Shown: positions 1 through 6,272, counted from the first letter of the stretch. The stretch is DNA of 7,250 nucleotides from Opitutaceae bacterium (GCA_023265535.1 JAHFTI010000207.1:1-7250), one strand, 5' to 3'. Numbers and translations: made by a program. Notes: generated by a model from the letters alone, not told the origin.

Positions 1-606
1 CTCGTCGGCGAGAGGACCTGGAAGGATTACACCGTCTCGGTCAAGGCCCGCAAGAACGCCGGCAAGGAGGGCTTCATGCTGCTCTTCCACATCAGCAACG
101 ACGACGACAAGATCCTCTGGAACGTCGGCGGCTGGGAGAATGCGTTGAGCGCCATCGAGCACGAGTTCGGCGCCGTCGACAAGAAGCCCTTCTCGGTCGA
201 GAACGGCCGCTGGTATGACCTGCGCATGGAGGTCCGCGGCAGGACGCTGAAGTGTTACCTCGACGGGAAGCTCATGCACGACATCAGCCTGGAGGCCGTC
301 TCCGACGTGAAGAGCCTCTATGCCACCGGCTCCCTGGACAAGGCGAGCGGCGAGCTCATCCTCAAGGTGGTCAACGGGGACACCGAGCCCATGGAGACGG
401 ACATCTCGCTTGCCGGCACCGTGCCCGCCGGCTCCACCGCGCGGGTCACCGTGCTCACCTCGGCGAGCGGCGAGGACGAGAACTCGCTGGAGGCGCCCGA
501 CAGGGTGAGCCCGCGCGCCTCGACCCAGGTTGTATCCGGAAACAAACTACACCACAGCTTCCCCGCCAACTCGCTCACGATCCTCCGCATCCCGACGCGG
601 CGCTGA
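1..606 (+). CDS. GH51-type alpha-L-arabinofuranosidase, C-terminal part (5' truncated by window)
   Basis: The frame is open from base 1 and ends at TGA 604-606, giving 201 residues of a longer protein. Residues 1-95 look like the second half of a LamG/concanavalin-like module, with landmarks KARK near 16-19, WNVGGW 40-45, GRWYDLRMEV 69-78 and KCYLDGKLMHD 84-94. Residues 105-198 match the closing beta-sandwich of GH51 arabinofuranosidases: GELILKVVN 117-125, LTSASGEDENSLEAPDRV 152-169 and a final FPANSLTILRI 187-197. Such enzymes remove terminal arabinofuranose from arabinan or arabinoxylan. The catalytic barrel and any signal peptide lie upstream of the window, so activity and localisation cannot be judged. 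The gene converges on the LacI-family gene with 90 bp between them. The family call rests on the C-terminal pattern only; another hydrolase sharing this LamG plus sandwich tail is possible. An AT-rich TTGTATCC motif interrupts the GC-rich coding at 530. Confidence 0.72.
   Translation, partial: LVGERTWKDYTVSVKARKNAGKEGFMLLFHISNDDDKILWNVGGWENALSAIEHEFGAVDKKPFSVENGRWYDLRMEVRGRTLKCYLDGKLMHDISLEAVSDVKSLYATGSLDKASGELILKVVNGDTEPMETDISLAGTVPAGSTARVTVLTSASGEDENSLEAPDRVSPRASTQVVSGNKLHHSFPANSLTILRIPTRR
530..545 (+). repeat. TTGTATCC motif, copy 1 (near-palindrome)
   Basis: TTGTATCC at 530-537 is followed directly by GGAAACAA at 538-545. The two halves are reverse complements except at one position. The motif lies in the coding sequence of the arabinofuranosidase fragment, phased as GTT GTA TCC (Val177-Val178-Ser179). 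It is an AT-rich patch in GC-rich DNA. Two further copies occur at 5364 and 6916. Confidence 0.5.
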
Positions 607-634
607 GCCCGCCCGCCTCCGCACGTGGGGCTGT

Positions 635-660
635 GGATGGGGCGCGGCTGCGCGCCATCC
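635..660. other. Strong hairpin between convergent genes; possible transcription end without a T-tract
   Basis: GGATGG (635-640) pairs with CCATCC (655-660). Inside, after a GG bulge, CGCG (643-646) pairs with CGCG (651-654) around the loop GCTG. It lies between the stop of the upstream + gene (606) and the stop of the - strand regulator gene (697), where a bidirectional terminator would be expected. Neither side has a T-run, so it is not a textbook intrinsic terminator. Confidence 0.35.
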
Positions 661-696
661 CGGCCCCCCTGGCATGGTGTCCGGAAAACGCCGTGC

Positions 697-1773
697 TCAG
701 GCCATGATCTTGGGCTCGCCGAAGTCGGTCTCAACGCCGGGGGCCCCCTGGGCGGCCCGCAGGGTGGGGCCGTCGATCCAGCGGGCAGGGATCGCCGTCA
801 TCGCCGGCCAGTCCGGGATGCCGCGCTCGTTGCGGAAGAGCATCGCGATTGCCACCTCCGCCGCGCGCGCGCCGATCATCGCCGGCTGCAGGTCGAAGCC
901 CGCGCAGGGCTGATGGCGCCAGATGACGTTCGGGCTGAGATAGCCGTGCGTCTCGGGCACGCGCGCGCCGCACTCCTCCATCCATTGGATCACCTCCGTG
1001 AAGTGGCAGATGACGGAGTCGGGGCGGTGCAGCTTGAACCAAGTCATGAACTCCGCGCGGTTCAGGCGGTCGAGGAACAAGGGCGGCACGTCACCGAGGT
1101 CCCCGGCGCGGTCCCGCGCCGACACGTAGCCCGCGCTGTGCCTGTGCTGCAGGCGCTCGTCGCGGTGCTTCTCGATGCACAGCCCCGGGCGCCGGTATCC
1201 GTGCGCACGCAGGATGTTCATGGCGCGCGTCATCGTGCGGTAGTGGTCCGAGCAGACCGAGTGCAGCGAGGGAAACTTGATGATGTAGTCCGTGTACACC
1301 CCGGCGTAGCGGTCCCACTGCAGCCGGGTCAGGTCGGGTGCGTCCCAGGCGGGCAGGACGACCATGCCATGGATGCCGCGCGAGCTCAGGATCTCGTCCA
1401 GGCGCGACACCGAGAGCAGGCCTCGGCCCAGCGTGAAGATCTCCATGCGGAAACCCTGCTCGTTGGCGCTGCGCGAGATTCCCTCGAGAAGCGCCTGGTG
1501 GAAGGGCTTGTGCATCATGTTCACGGCGGCCTCCTTGAAATCGATGGCGGCGAGCACCCCATGGAAGGCGTCCCCGCGCGAGCGCCTCATCTCCGCCATC
1601 AGGGCCCCGGCCAGCGGATTCGTCTCATAGCCGCTGCGCTTCGCGGCCAGCCGCACCCGCTCCACCGTGTCCGGATCCACCCGCCCGCGGCCGCGCAGCG
1701 CATCGGAAACCGTCGTCTTGGAGAGGCCCAGCTCGCTGGCCAGGCTGCGGAGGGTGCATCGTGGTGTCTTCAT
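697..1773 (-). CDS. LacI-family transcriptional regulator
   Basis: A 358-residue protein, the normal length for LacI/PurR-type repressors. The N-terminus holds the helix-turn-helix (residues 7-27, TLRSLASELGLSKTTVSDALR), followed by VDPDTVERVRLAAKRSGY (32-49) and the minor-groove hinge NPLAGALMAEMRR (52-64). The rest is a periplasmic-binding-protein-like effector domain ending with AMTAIPARWIDGPTL, the usual final strands of the family. The start at 1773 was chosen because it places the HTH six residues in; longer in-frame starts add Gly/Arg-rich residues with no family match. No Shine-Dalgarno is visible, and a perfect 15-bp palindrome abuts the ATG. The gene is divergent from the TonB receptor gene across 119 bp, so control of that promoter and of its own is likely. 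The inducer is presumably a sugar, perhaps arabinose-containing given the neighbouring enzyme, but the sequence does not show which. Confidence 0.93.
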   Translation of the reverse strand: MKTPRCTLRSLASELGLSKTTVSDALRGRGRVDPDTVERVRLAAKRSGYETNPLAGALMAEMRRSRGDAFHGVLAAIDFKEAAVNMMHKPFHQALLEGISRSANEQGFRMEIFTLGRGLLSVSRLDEILSSRGIHGMVVLPAWDAPDLTRLQWDRYAGVYTDYIIKFPSLHSVCSDHYRTMTRAMNILRAHGYRRPGLCIEKHRDERLQHRHSAGYVSARDRAGDLGDVPPLFLDRLNRAEFMTWFKLHRPDSVICHFTEVIQWMEECGARVPETHGYLSPNVIWRHQPCAGFDLQPAMIGARAAEVAIAMLFRNERGIPDWPAMTAIPARWIDGPTLRAAQGAPGVETDFGEPKIMA

Positions 1774-1788
1774 GCCGGACTGTCCGGC
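1774..1788. promoter_or_regulatory. Perfect 15-bp palindrome at the lacI-type start (candidate operator)
   Basis: GCCGGAC (1774-1780), a central T, then GTCCGGC (1782-1788). It touches the regulator's ATG, so a bound repressor would block initiation of its own gene. In the mRNA a 5-bp stem with a 5-nt loop could cover the ribosome landing site. The odd number of bases differs from classical LacI-family sites, which have a central CpG. Confidence 0.45.
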
Positions 1789-1805
1789 ACTCTGGGGGGT
1801 CGCGC

Positions 1806-1813
1806 CACCGGTG
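1806..1813. promoter_or_regulatory. CACCGGTG palindrome, candidate LacI-family half-site pair
   Basis: CACCGGTG has a central CpG. The right flank continues as GGTGCAA, as in LacI-family operators of the TTGCACCGGTGCAA type, while the left flank (GCGC) does not match. It sits in the divergent intergenic region, 80 bp before the receptor ATG. It is short and could be chance in GC-rich DNA. Confidence 0.35.
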
Positions 1814-1860
1814 CAATTCCCTTCTATGCTCCCACAACCCCGCCGGCGCCAACCCTCACC

Positions 1861-1872
1861 CCTGCCGGCAGG
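1861..1872. promoter_or_regulatory. Perfect 12-bp palindrome before the TonB receptor gene
   Basis: CCTGCCGGCAGG is fully symmetric with a central CpG, as LacI-family sites usually are. It ends 20 bp before the receptor start, where binding would block transcription or where the RNA could fold near the start codon. Which of the three palindromes is the real operator cannot be decided from the sequence. Confidence 0.4.
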
Positions 1873-1892
1873 CCGAACCCCACTCCATCCCA

Positions 1893-4800
1893 ATGAACCC
1901 TGTCTCCCGCCTCAGCCGGGGGAAGCGTGCCCGCCTAGGCGGAGCTCTGCTTGCCTCCCTCCTTCTCGCCGCCCCCCTCGCCCTCGCCCAGTCCGCCGGC
2001 ACCGGCTCCGTCTCAGGACGTGTCCTCAACGTCGGCACCGGCCAGTACCTGCGCAACGCCCAGGTCAGCGTCGAGGGCACCGACATCGTCGTCACCGCCG
2101 AGGAAGGCGGCAACTTCCGCATCCCCGAGCTCGCCCCCGGCAGCTACAAGCTGCTCGTTCGCTACACCGGCCTCGACCCCCAGGTCATCGACATCACCGT
2201 GGGCGCCGGCGAGAGCGTCACCAAGGACGTCTCTCTCTCCAGCAAGGAATACGGCGAGATCATCGAGCTCGGCGCCTTCCAGGTCTCCACCGCCCGCGAG
2301 GGCAACGCCAAGGCCATCATGGAGCAGAAGGCCGCCCCGAACTTTGTGAAGGTCATCGCCTCCGACTCGATGGGCAACGTCTCCGAGGGCAATGTCGGCG
2401 AGTTCCTCAAGCTCATGCCCGGCGTCGTCATGGATTACGTCGAGGCCGACACCCGCTCCATGCGCGTGCGCGGCATGAACCCGAAGTACGCCACGATCCT
2501 GCTCGACGGCAACCAGGTCGCCAGCGCCGGCTCCGCCAACATCGGCACGGGCCGCGCCTTCGAGTTCGAGCAGCTCTCCATCTCCAGCGTCGAGACCGTC
2601 GAGATGACCAAGGCCCCGACCCCCGACCAGCCCTCCAGCGTGGCCGGCACGGTGAACCTCCGCACCAAGGGCGCCTTCGACCGCAAGGGCCGCTTCATCA
2701 ATTACAATGCGGGCCTCGCCTGGAACTCCTACTACAAGGGCTTCGACGCCTCGCAGGGTTGGGACGACTCGCATCACGCCAAGATGCTGCCGAACTTCTC
2801 GGCCGACTACTCCGACGTGATCGACGACGGCAAGCTCGGCATCATGGCCGGCTTCTCACGCAGCTTCACGATGGCCGCCCAGAAGCACGTCTGGAACTTC
2901 TACAACAATTCCGACGCCGACCTCTCCAACGACGCCACCGAGGTGGTGGGCATCAACCGCATCTGGTGGCAGGACGGCCCCAAGCCCACGCAGCGCGCCA
3001 ACTACAACCTGCGCCTCGACTACATGGTCACGCCGGAGCTGCGCGCCTGGTTCCGCACCGATCTCAACACCTACTCCGCCCGCTTCTTCAACCGCACGCT
3101 CAGCGTGCGCCCCTCCACGTACGACTCCACGAACTACACGAGGACCACGAAGATCGTCACCGCGGGAAGCATCGACCTCGACACGAACCAGTTCAGGCGC
3201 AAGTCCGGCCAGACCACGGCCTACTCCGCCGGCCTCGCCTACAACCACGGCAACTTCAGCGCCGACCTGAACCTGCACCACTCGATCGCGAAGTCCTGGT
3301 ACGCCTCGAGCGCCATCGGCACCTTCTCGGATGCCGCCGCCCGCCTCAGTGGCGTGACCTGGAGGATGACCGTGCCCACCGCCGGCTCGCAGGACTACAC
3401 GATCACGCAGACCGGTGGTCCCGACTGGACCAATGCCGCCAACTATTCGTGGCTGGGCAATTCCATCGCCGACGTGGCCCGCTGGTCCAGGGACTCGCAG
3501 TTCACCGCCAAGCTCGACATGTCCCTGCGTCTCTCGGACACCAACAAGCTCAAGTTCGGCGGCTCCACGAATCGCAAGGCCTGGAGCGTGCACCGCTACG
3601 ACCCGCTCCAGTGGAGCTTCACCGGCCCCGACAAGGTGGCCGGCACCGCAGACGACCCGAAGGTCTCCGATTACCTCGACAGCTCCTTCTCCCCGAACTG
3701 GGGCGTGGGCGGCAACATGAACGGCTTCAAGGTGCTCAGCCCCTGGAAGATCTACAAGGCCTTCGAGACCAATCCCGGCTGGTTCGTCGCCAACGAGGTC
3801 AACAACTCCACGCGCACCCTGCGCGACAACTGGCTCTTCGACGAGGACATCCACTCGCTCTACTTCTCGGACGACATCCGCCTCGGGAAGCTCACCCTCA
3901 CGCCCGGCATCCGCTACGAGTACACCGACAGCACCGGCCGCGGCGCCATCGTGCGCAGCGACTCCCAGGCCACCGCCCTCAGCAATGGCGCGGCGGTCAA
4001 CAGCCCCGCCTGGCTCTACGCCAAGTACGGCTCGACGATGACCGGTGGCAACACCTACGGCAACGCGCTCCTGTATTTGCACAGCAACTACAAGGTCTCG
4101 GAGAACCTCGTGTTCCGCGGCTCGATCCACTCGGCGATCACGCGTGCCGACCCGGCCAACCTGATCCCTGGCATCTCGTCCCTCGATGAGAGCGCCCGCA
4201 AGCTCACGGCCTCCAACCCCGACCTCAGCGCGGAGAAGTCCGTCAACATCAACCTCGGCGCCGAGTACTACTTCGAGCCGGTGGGTGTCTTCTCGGTGAA
4301 TGTGTTCCACTCGACGATCAAGGGCCTCCAGTACGCCGGCAACACCTACGTGCTCGGCAGCGACGGCTTCGAGGGTGACACGGCCTATGCCGGCTGGACG
4401 ATCAACCAGCCCTTCAACATCAGGAAGACGCTGAAGCGCTCGGGCGTGGAGCTCGACTACTCGCAGCAGTTCAGCAACCTGCCCGGCGCCTTCAAGGGCC
4501 TGGGTGTGTTCGCCAACGCCACGTTCCTCAAGTATGACGAGTGGGCCTTCTATTCCACGGCCAAGAAGATGGCGAACATGGGCGTGAGCTACCGCCTCGG
4601 CCGCTTCTCGGCTCGCCTCAACGGCAACTGGGTGGGCAAGAGCCTCTGGAATTCGGCGAAGGCCTACAACCAGTTCACCGACGTGTGGACCTCGGTCGCC
4701 CCGTTCACGGTGGAGTACCAGCGCGCCCGCCTGCAGATGGACCTCAACCTCGAGGTCAGGCTGCACAAGCACGTCACGCTCTACCTCGACGGCCGCAACA

Positions 4801-4907
4801 TCCTCAACGAGCCCTCGGTGTACTCCTACCGCGGCTCCGAGGAGAACTTCATCCGCGTGCTGCGCACCGGCAGCATCTGGATGATGGGCATCAAGGGCAC
4901 CTTCTGA
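1893..4907 (+). CDS. TonB-dependent outer-membrane receptor with carboxypeptidase-regulatory-like domain
   Basis: A 1004-residue outer-membrane transporter, predicted to import a bulky nutrient with energy from TonB/ExbB/ExbD. Residues 1-32 form a signal peptide: basic start, hydrophobic core LLASLLLAAPLALA, cleavage after ALA-32. Residues 37-115 are a carboxypeptidase-regulatory-like beta-sandwich (GSVSGRVLNVGTGQYLRNAQVSV is its start, in part). The segment EIIELGAFQVST (122-133) fits the TonB-box region typical of these receptors. The plug spans about 147-260, with VGEFLKLMPGV (168-178) and MRVRGM (190-195). The remainder is the 22-strand barrel, closing with RNILNEP (968-974) and a terminal Phe. 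The start at 1893 is set by the signal peptide; no Shine-Dalgarno is present. It is divergent from the LacI-type gene, which is the likely regulator. No SusD partner follows; a strong terminator does, so it is probably monocistronic. The substrate is inferred only from the neighbouring GH51-like enzyme. Confidence 0.95.
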   Translation: MNPVSRLSRGKRARLGGALLASLLLAAPLALAQSAGTGSVSGRVLNVGTGQYLRNAQVSVEGTDIVVTAEEGGNFRIPELAPGSYKLLVRYTGLDPQVIDITVGAGESVTKDVSLSSKEYGEIIELGAFQVSTAREGNAKAIMEQKAAPNFVKVIASDSMGNVSEGNVGEFLKLMPGVVMDYVEADTRSMRVRGMNPKYATILLDGNQVASAGSANIGTGRAFEFEQLSISSVETVEMTKAPTPDQPSSVAGTVNLRTKGAFDRKGRFINYNAGLAWNSYYKGFDASQGWDDSHHAKMLPNFSADYSDVIDDGKLGIMAGFSRSFTMAAQKHVWNFYNNSDADLSNDATEVVGINRIWWQDGPKPTQRANYNLRLDYMVTPELRAWFRTDLNTYSARFFNRTLSVRPSTYDSTNYTRTTKIVTAGSIDLDTNQFRRKSGQTTAYSAGLAYNHGNFSADLNLHHSIAKSWYASSAIGTFSDAAARLSGVTWRMTVPTAGSQDYTITQTGGPDWTNAANYSWLGNSIADVARWSRDSQFTAKLDMSLRLSDTNKLKFGGSTNRKAWSVHRYDPLQWSFTGPDKVAGTADDPKVSDYLDSSFSPNWGVGGNMNGFKVLSPWKIYKAFETNPGWFVANEVNNSTRTLRDNWLFDEDIHSLYFSDDIRLGKLTLTPGIRYEYTDSTGRGAIVRSDSQATALSNGAAVNSPAWLYAKYGSTMTGGNTYGNALLYLHSNYKVSENLVFRGSIHSAITRADPANLIPGISSLDESARKLTASNPDLSAEKSVNINLGAEYYFEPVGVFSVNVFHSTIKGLQYAGNTYVLGSDGFEGDTAYAGWTINQPFNIRKTLKRSGVELDYSQQFSNLPGAFKGLGVFANATFLKYDEWAFYSTAKKMANMGVSYRLGRFSARLNGNWVGKSLWNSAKAYNQFTDVWTSVAPFTVEYQRARLQMDLNLEVRLHKHVTLYLDGRNILNEPSVYSYRGSEENFIRVLRTGSIWMMGIKGTF

Positions 4908-4943
4908 TCTGGGGCGCGGCACACGGGTAGTTCGCCGCGCTGC

Positions 4944-4972
4944 GGGTCGCCACCGAGGGTTGGTGGCGACCC
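4944..4972 (+). other. Perfect 11-bp hairpin after the receptor gene
   Basis: GGGTCGCCACC (4944-4954) and GGTGGCGACCC (4962-4972) pair perfectly around a 7-nt loop. No T-run follows, so it is not itself an intrinsic terminator. It stands 9 bp before the true terminator and could protect the receptor mRNA 3' end or act as a protein-binding inverted repeat. Confidence 0.65.
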
Positions 4973-4981
4973 GGATGGATG

Positions 4982-5023
4982 AGAGGCACTCTTCGGCACG
5001 CGCCGGAGGGTGCCTCTTTTTTT
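4982..5023 (+). terminator. Intrinsic terminator of the TonB receptor gene
   Basis: A 16-bp stem, AGAGGCACTCTTCGGC (4982-4997) with GCCGGAGGGTGCCTCT (5002-5017), has two G-U wobbles and an ACGC loop. It is followed by an unbroken T-tract through 5023. This separates the receptor transcript from nth, which begins 37 bp further on. Confidence 0.93.
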
Positions 5024-5059
5024 GTGGGCCTGTCTTCTGTTCCTGATACGGCTACAGGC

Positions 5060-5725
5060 ATGGACACGCCCTTCCGGACCAAGGCTGCGCGCGCTGAGTG
5101 GATCGACCGCCGCCTCGCGGAGCTCTACCCCGAGACGCCCGTGCCGCTCGACCACCGCGACCCGTACACGCTGCTGGTCGCGGTGCTGCTGTCGGCGCAG
5201 TGCACCGATGTGCGCGTGAACAAGGTGACGCCCGCGCTCTGGGCGCTCGCGGACAATCCCGCCGACATGGCGCGCGTGCCCGTGGAGCGGATCAATGACA
5301 TCGTGCGCCCCTGCGGCCTGGCGCCGCGCAAGGCCCGCGCGATCTCCGAGCTCTCCGCGATCCTTGTATCCAAATATTCAGGACAAGTGCCGGCGGACTT
5401 CGCGGCGCTCGAGGAGCTGCCCGGGGTGGGGCACAAGACGGCCTCCGTGGTCATGGCGCAGTCCTTCGGCGTGCCGGCCTTCCCGGTCGACACCCACATC
5501 CACCGCCTGGCGCAGCGCTGGGGCCTCACGGACGGCGGCAGCGTGGAGCGCACCGAGGAGGACCTGAAGCGCCTCTTCCCGCGAGAACATTGGAACGCCC
5601 TCCACCTGCGGATCATCTTCTATGGGCGCGAGCACTGCACCGCCCGCGGCTGCGACGGCACCGTCTGCGAGTTCTGCCGCACCCTCTACCCGAAACGCTC
5701 GCGCCCCGTGTGCACGCGCAAGTGA
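5060..5725 (+). CDS. nth: Endonuclease III (DNA glycosylase/AP lyase)
   Basis: A 221-residue base-excision-repair enzyme that removes oxidised pyrimidines from DNA and nicks the abasic site. DPYTLLVAVLLSAQCTD (34-50) is the family's conserved first segment. The helix-hairpin-helix LPGVGHKTASVV (120-131) carries catalytic Lys126, and PVDTHIHRL (142-150) carries catalytic Asp144. The length is close to E. coli Nth (211 residues). The start at 5060 is preferred because the longer in-frame start at 4979 would translate through the upstream terminator. No clear Shine-Dalgarno precedes it. The C-terminal cysteines (193, 198, 203, 206, 218) do not follow the usual C-X6-C-X2-C-X5-C iron-sulfur spacing, so the cluster may be rearranged or lost. 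An AT-rich TTGTATCC motif lies in the coding region at 5364 (Leu102-Val103-Ser104). It appears to be a stand-alone housekeeping gene upstream of a tRNA gene. Confidence 0.95.
   Translation: MDTPFRTKAARAEWIDRRLAELYPETPVPLDHRDPYTLLVAVLLSAQCTDVRVNKVTPALWALADNPADMARVPVERINDIVRPCGLAPRKARAISELSAILVSKYSGQVPADFAALEELPGVGHKTASVVMAQSFGVPAFPVDTHIHRLAQRWGLTDGGSVERTEEDLKRLFPREHWNALHLRIIFYGREHCTARGCDGTVCEFCRTLYPKRSRPVCTRK
5364..5387 (+). repeat. TTGTATCC motif, copy 2 (hairpin with 9-nt loop)
   Basis: TTGTATCC (5364-5371), a 9-nt AT-rich spacer (5372-5380), then GGACAAG (5381-5387). The arms pair as CTTG...CAAG (starting one base earlier, at 5363) and TCC...GGA with a 2-nt bulge. It lies inside nth, in phase CTT GTA TCC. 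It is the most AT-rich patch in that gene. Confidence 0.5.
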
Positions 5726-5854
5726 TTGGCCATGGGAGGGGTCCGTCACTGTGGGACAGGCCTGCCTTCCCCGTGCGGCGGGCGCCCGTTCCTTTCTGAA
5801 AAAACGTGTTGATTTGGTCGGGCCCCTTGTTCTTGCTCGTCCCCTCAGTTCAAT

Positions 5855-5931
5855 GGACGCTTAGCTCAGTTGGTTAGAGCATTAGTATCACACACTAGGG
5901 GTCAGGGGTTCGAGTCCCTTAGCGTCCACCA
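5855..5931 (+). tRNA. tRNA-Val (anticodon CAC), CCA encoded
   Basis: A full 77-nt cloverleaf. Acceptor GGACGCT (5855-5861) pairs with AGCGTCC (5921-5927). The D arm is GCTC/GAGC with loop AGTTGGTTA. The anticodon stem is TTAGT/ACTAG with loop ATCACAC, giving anticodon CAC (5889-5891), which reads GUG. The variable loop is GGGTC; the T arm is AGGGG/CCCTT with loop TTCGAGT. Discriminator A5928 is followed by encoded CCA. Upstream, an A-run (5799-5804) and a TTGATT box (5809-5814) could belong to its promoter, but no good -10 box is visible. A terminator follows directly. Confidence 0.96.
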
Positions 5932-5938
5932 TTTTACG

Positions 5939-5974
5939 AAAGCCCTTCCGCGCCTGTAGCCGGGAGGGCTTTTT
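5939..5974 (+). terminator. Intrinsic terminator of the tRNA-Val gene
   Basis: AAAGCCCTTCCG (5939-5950) pairs with CGGGAGGGCTTT (5961-5972) over 12 bp with one wobble and a 10-nt loop. The descending arm runs into a T-run, 5970-5974. It begins 8 nt after the tRNA CCA end. Confidence 0.9.
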
Positions 5975-6183
5975 GTTGGCCGGGGTCTGGCAAACCGGGG
6001 GGCCAAATCAAGGATTGGGGACTTCCTTGGTCAGAGTTGGGATCCTTTGGTCCGGGCCTCCGGCTTTTGTTGGCCTGGTCAGGGGGGCTCTTTGAAGGGG
6101 GACTCCTCCCCAATGGAGGATGCGGTTTCCCGGTCCAATTTGGAGGAGGTGAACCGCTGTGAACGACTTCAACGGCTGTCTCT
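5975..6183. other. G-rich intergenic stretch with several hairpins; no gene seen
   Basis: There is no convincing coding sequence here. Inverted repeats are TTGGCC (5976-5981)/GGCCAA (6001-6006); TCCTCC (6104-6109)/GGAGGA (6115-6120); and GCGGTT (6122-6127)/AACCGC (6152-6157) enclosing the palindrome TCCAATTTGGA (6134-6144). Short direct repeats are GGCTTTT(T)GTTGGCC (from 5967 and from 6062) and CTCTTTGAAG (6088 and 6180). It matches no RNA family I recognise. It could hold a structured leader or small RNA, or be decayed sequence. Confidence 0.5.
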
Positions 6184-6211
6184 TTGAAGCAGTCCACGCA
6201 GCGCGAATACT
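6184..6211 (+). promoter_or_regulatory. Candidate sigma-70-type promoter for the GH16 gene
   Basis: TTGAAG (6184-6189, 4 of 6 to TTGACA), a 16-bp spacer, then AATACT (6206-6211, 4 of 6 to TATAAT). It would start transcription near 6218, about 55 nt before the ATG. Both boxes are moderate, so this is only a candidate. Confidence 0.35.
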
Positions 6212-6252
6212 GCAGGCACCCCGGCATTCTCATGATGCCTCCTGCGTCGCGC
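6201..6252 (+). other. Three-tier imperfect inverted repeat just upstream of the GH16 gene
   Basis: Three arms pair in order: GCGCG (6201-6205) with CGCGC (6248-6252), GCAGG (6212-6216) with CCTGC (6241-6245), and GGCAT (6223-6227) with ATGCC (6235-6239), around loop TCTCATG. This gives 15 base pairs in 52 nt, ending 20 nt before the ATG. It could be a leader fold or a protein-binding palindrome. It overlaps the candidate -10 box, so if that promoter is used only the inner part would be transcribed. Confidence 0.45.
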
Positions 6253-6272
6253 AGACCTGATCCATATTCTTC

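Noticed and set aside
1192..1201. Fourth possible copy of the TTGTATCC motif (GGTATCCG)
   Set aside because: Only GTATCC matches, the TTGT part and the inverted partner are missing, and the surroundings are GC-rich.
1825..1830. TATGCT as a -10 box for the receptor gene
   Set aside because: There is no acceptable -35 box at 16-18 bp upstream, so it is not called as a promoter.
625..1896. A 423-codon + strand frame antisense to the LacI-type gene
   Set aside because: It mirrors the regulator codons, contains no domain, and ends in Pro-rich sequence. The opposite strand encodes a complete LacI-family protein.
1667..4189. An 840-codon open frame on the + strand overlapping the receptor gene
   Set aside because: Its product is dominated by Arg, His, Gln, Pro and Gly with no fold or signal, as expected for an off-frame reading of GC-rich DNA. 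The overlapping receptor frame has clear family motifs from end to end.
2856..4922. A 688-codon open frame on the - strand opposite the receptor gene
   Set aside because: The translation is a low-complexity Val/Gly/Ala/Glu/Arg string typical of the antisense of a GC-rich gene, with no recognisable domain. The same applies to the - strand frame at 2013-2777.
4979..5059. Upstream extension of endonuclease III by 27 residues (start at 4979)
   Set aside because: These codons coincide with the intrinsic terminator of the receptor gene and give a sequence unlike Nth N-termini. The ATG at 5060 fits the family length.
5982..6018. Possible G-quadruplex in the G-rich intergenic run
   Set aside because: There are G-tracts, but the loops between them are longer than about 10 nt, and the segment is better explained by the TTGGCC/GGCCAA hairpin.
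5855..6272. The tRNA-Val 3' end as an integration site for a mobile element
   Set aside because: No second copy of the tRNA 3' end, no integrase and no mobility gene is visible in the window, and the following gene is an ordinary secreted hydrolase.
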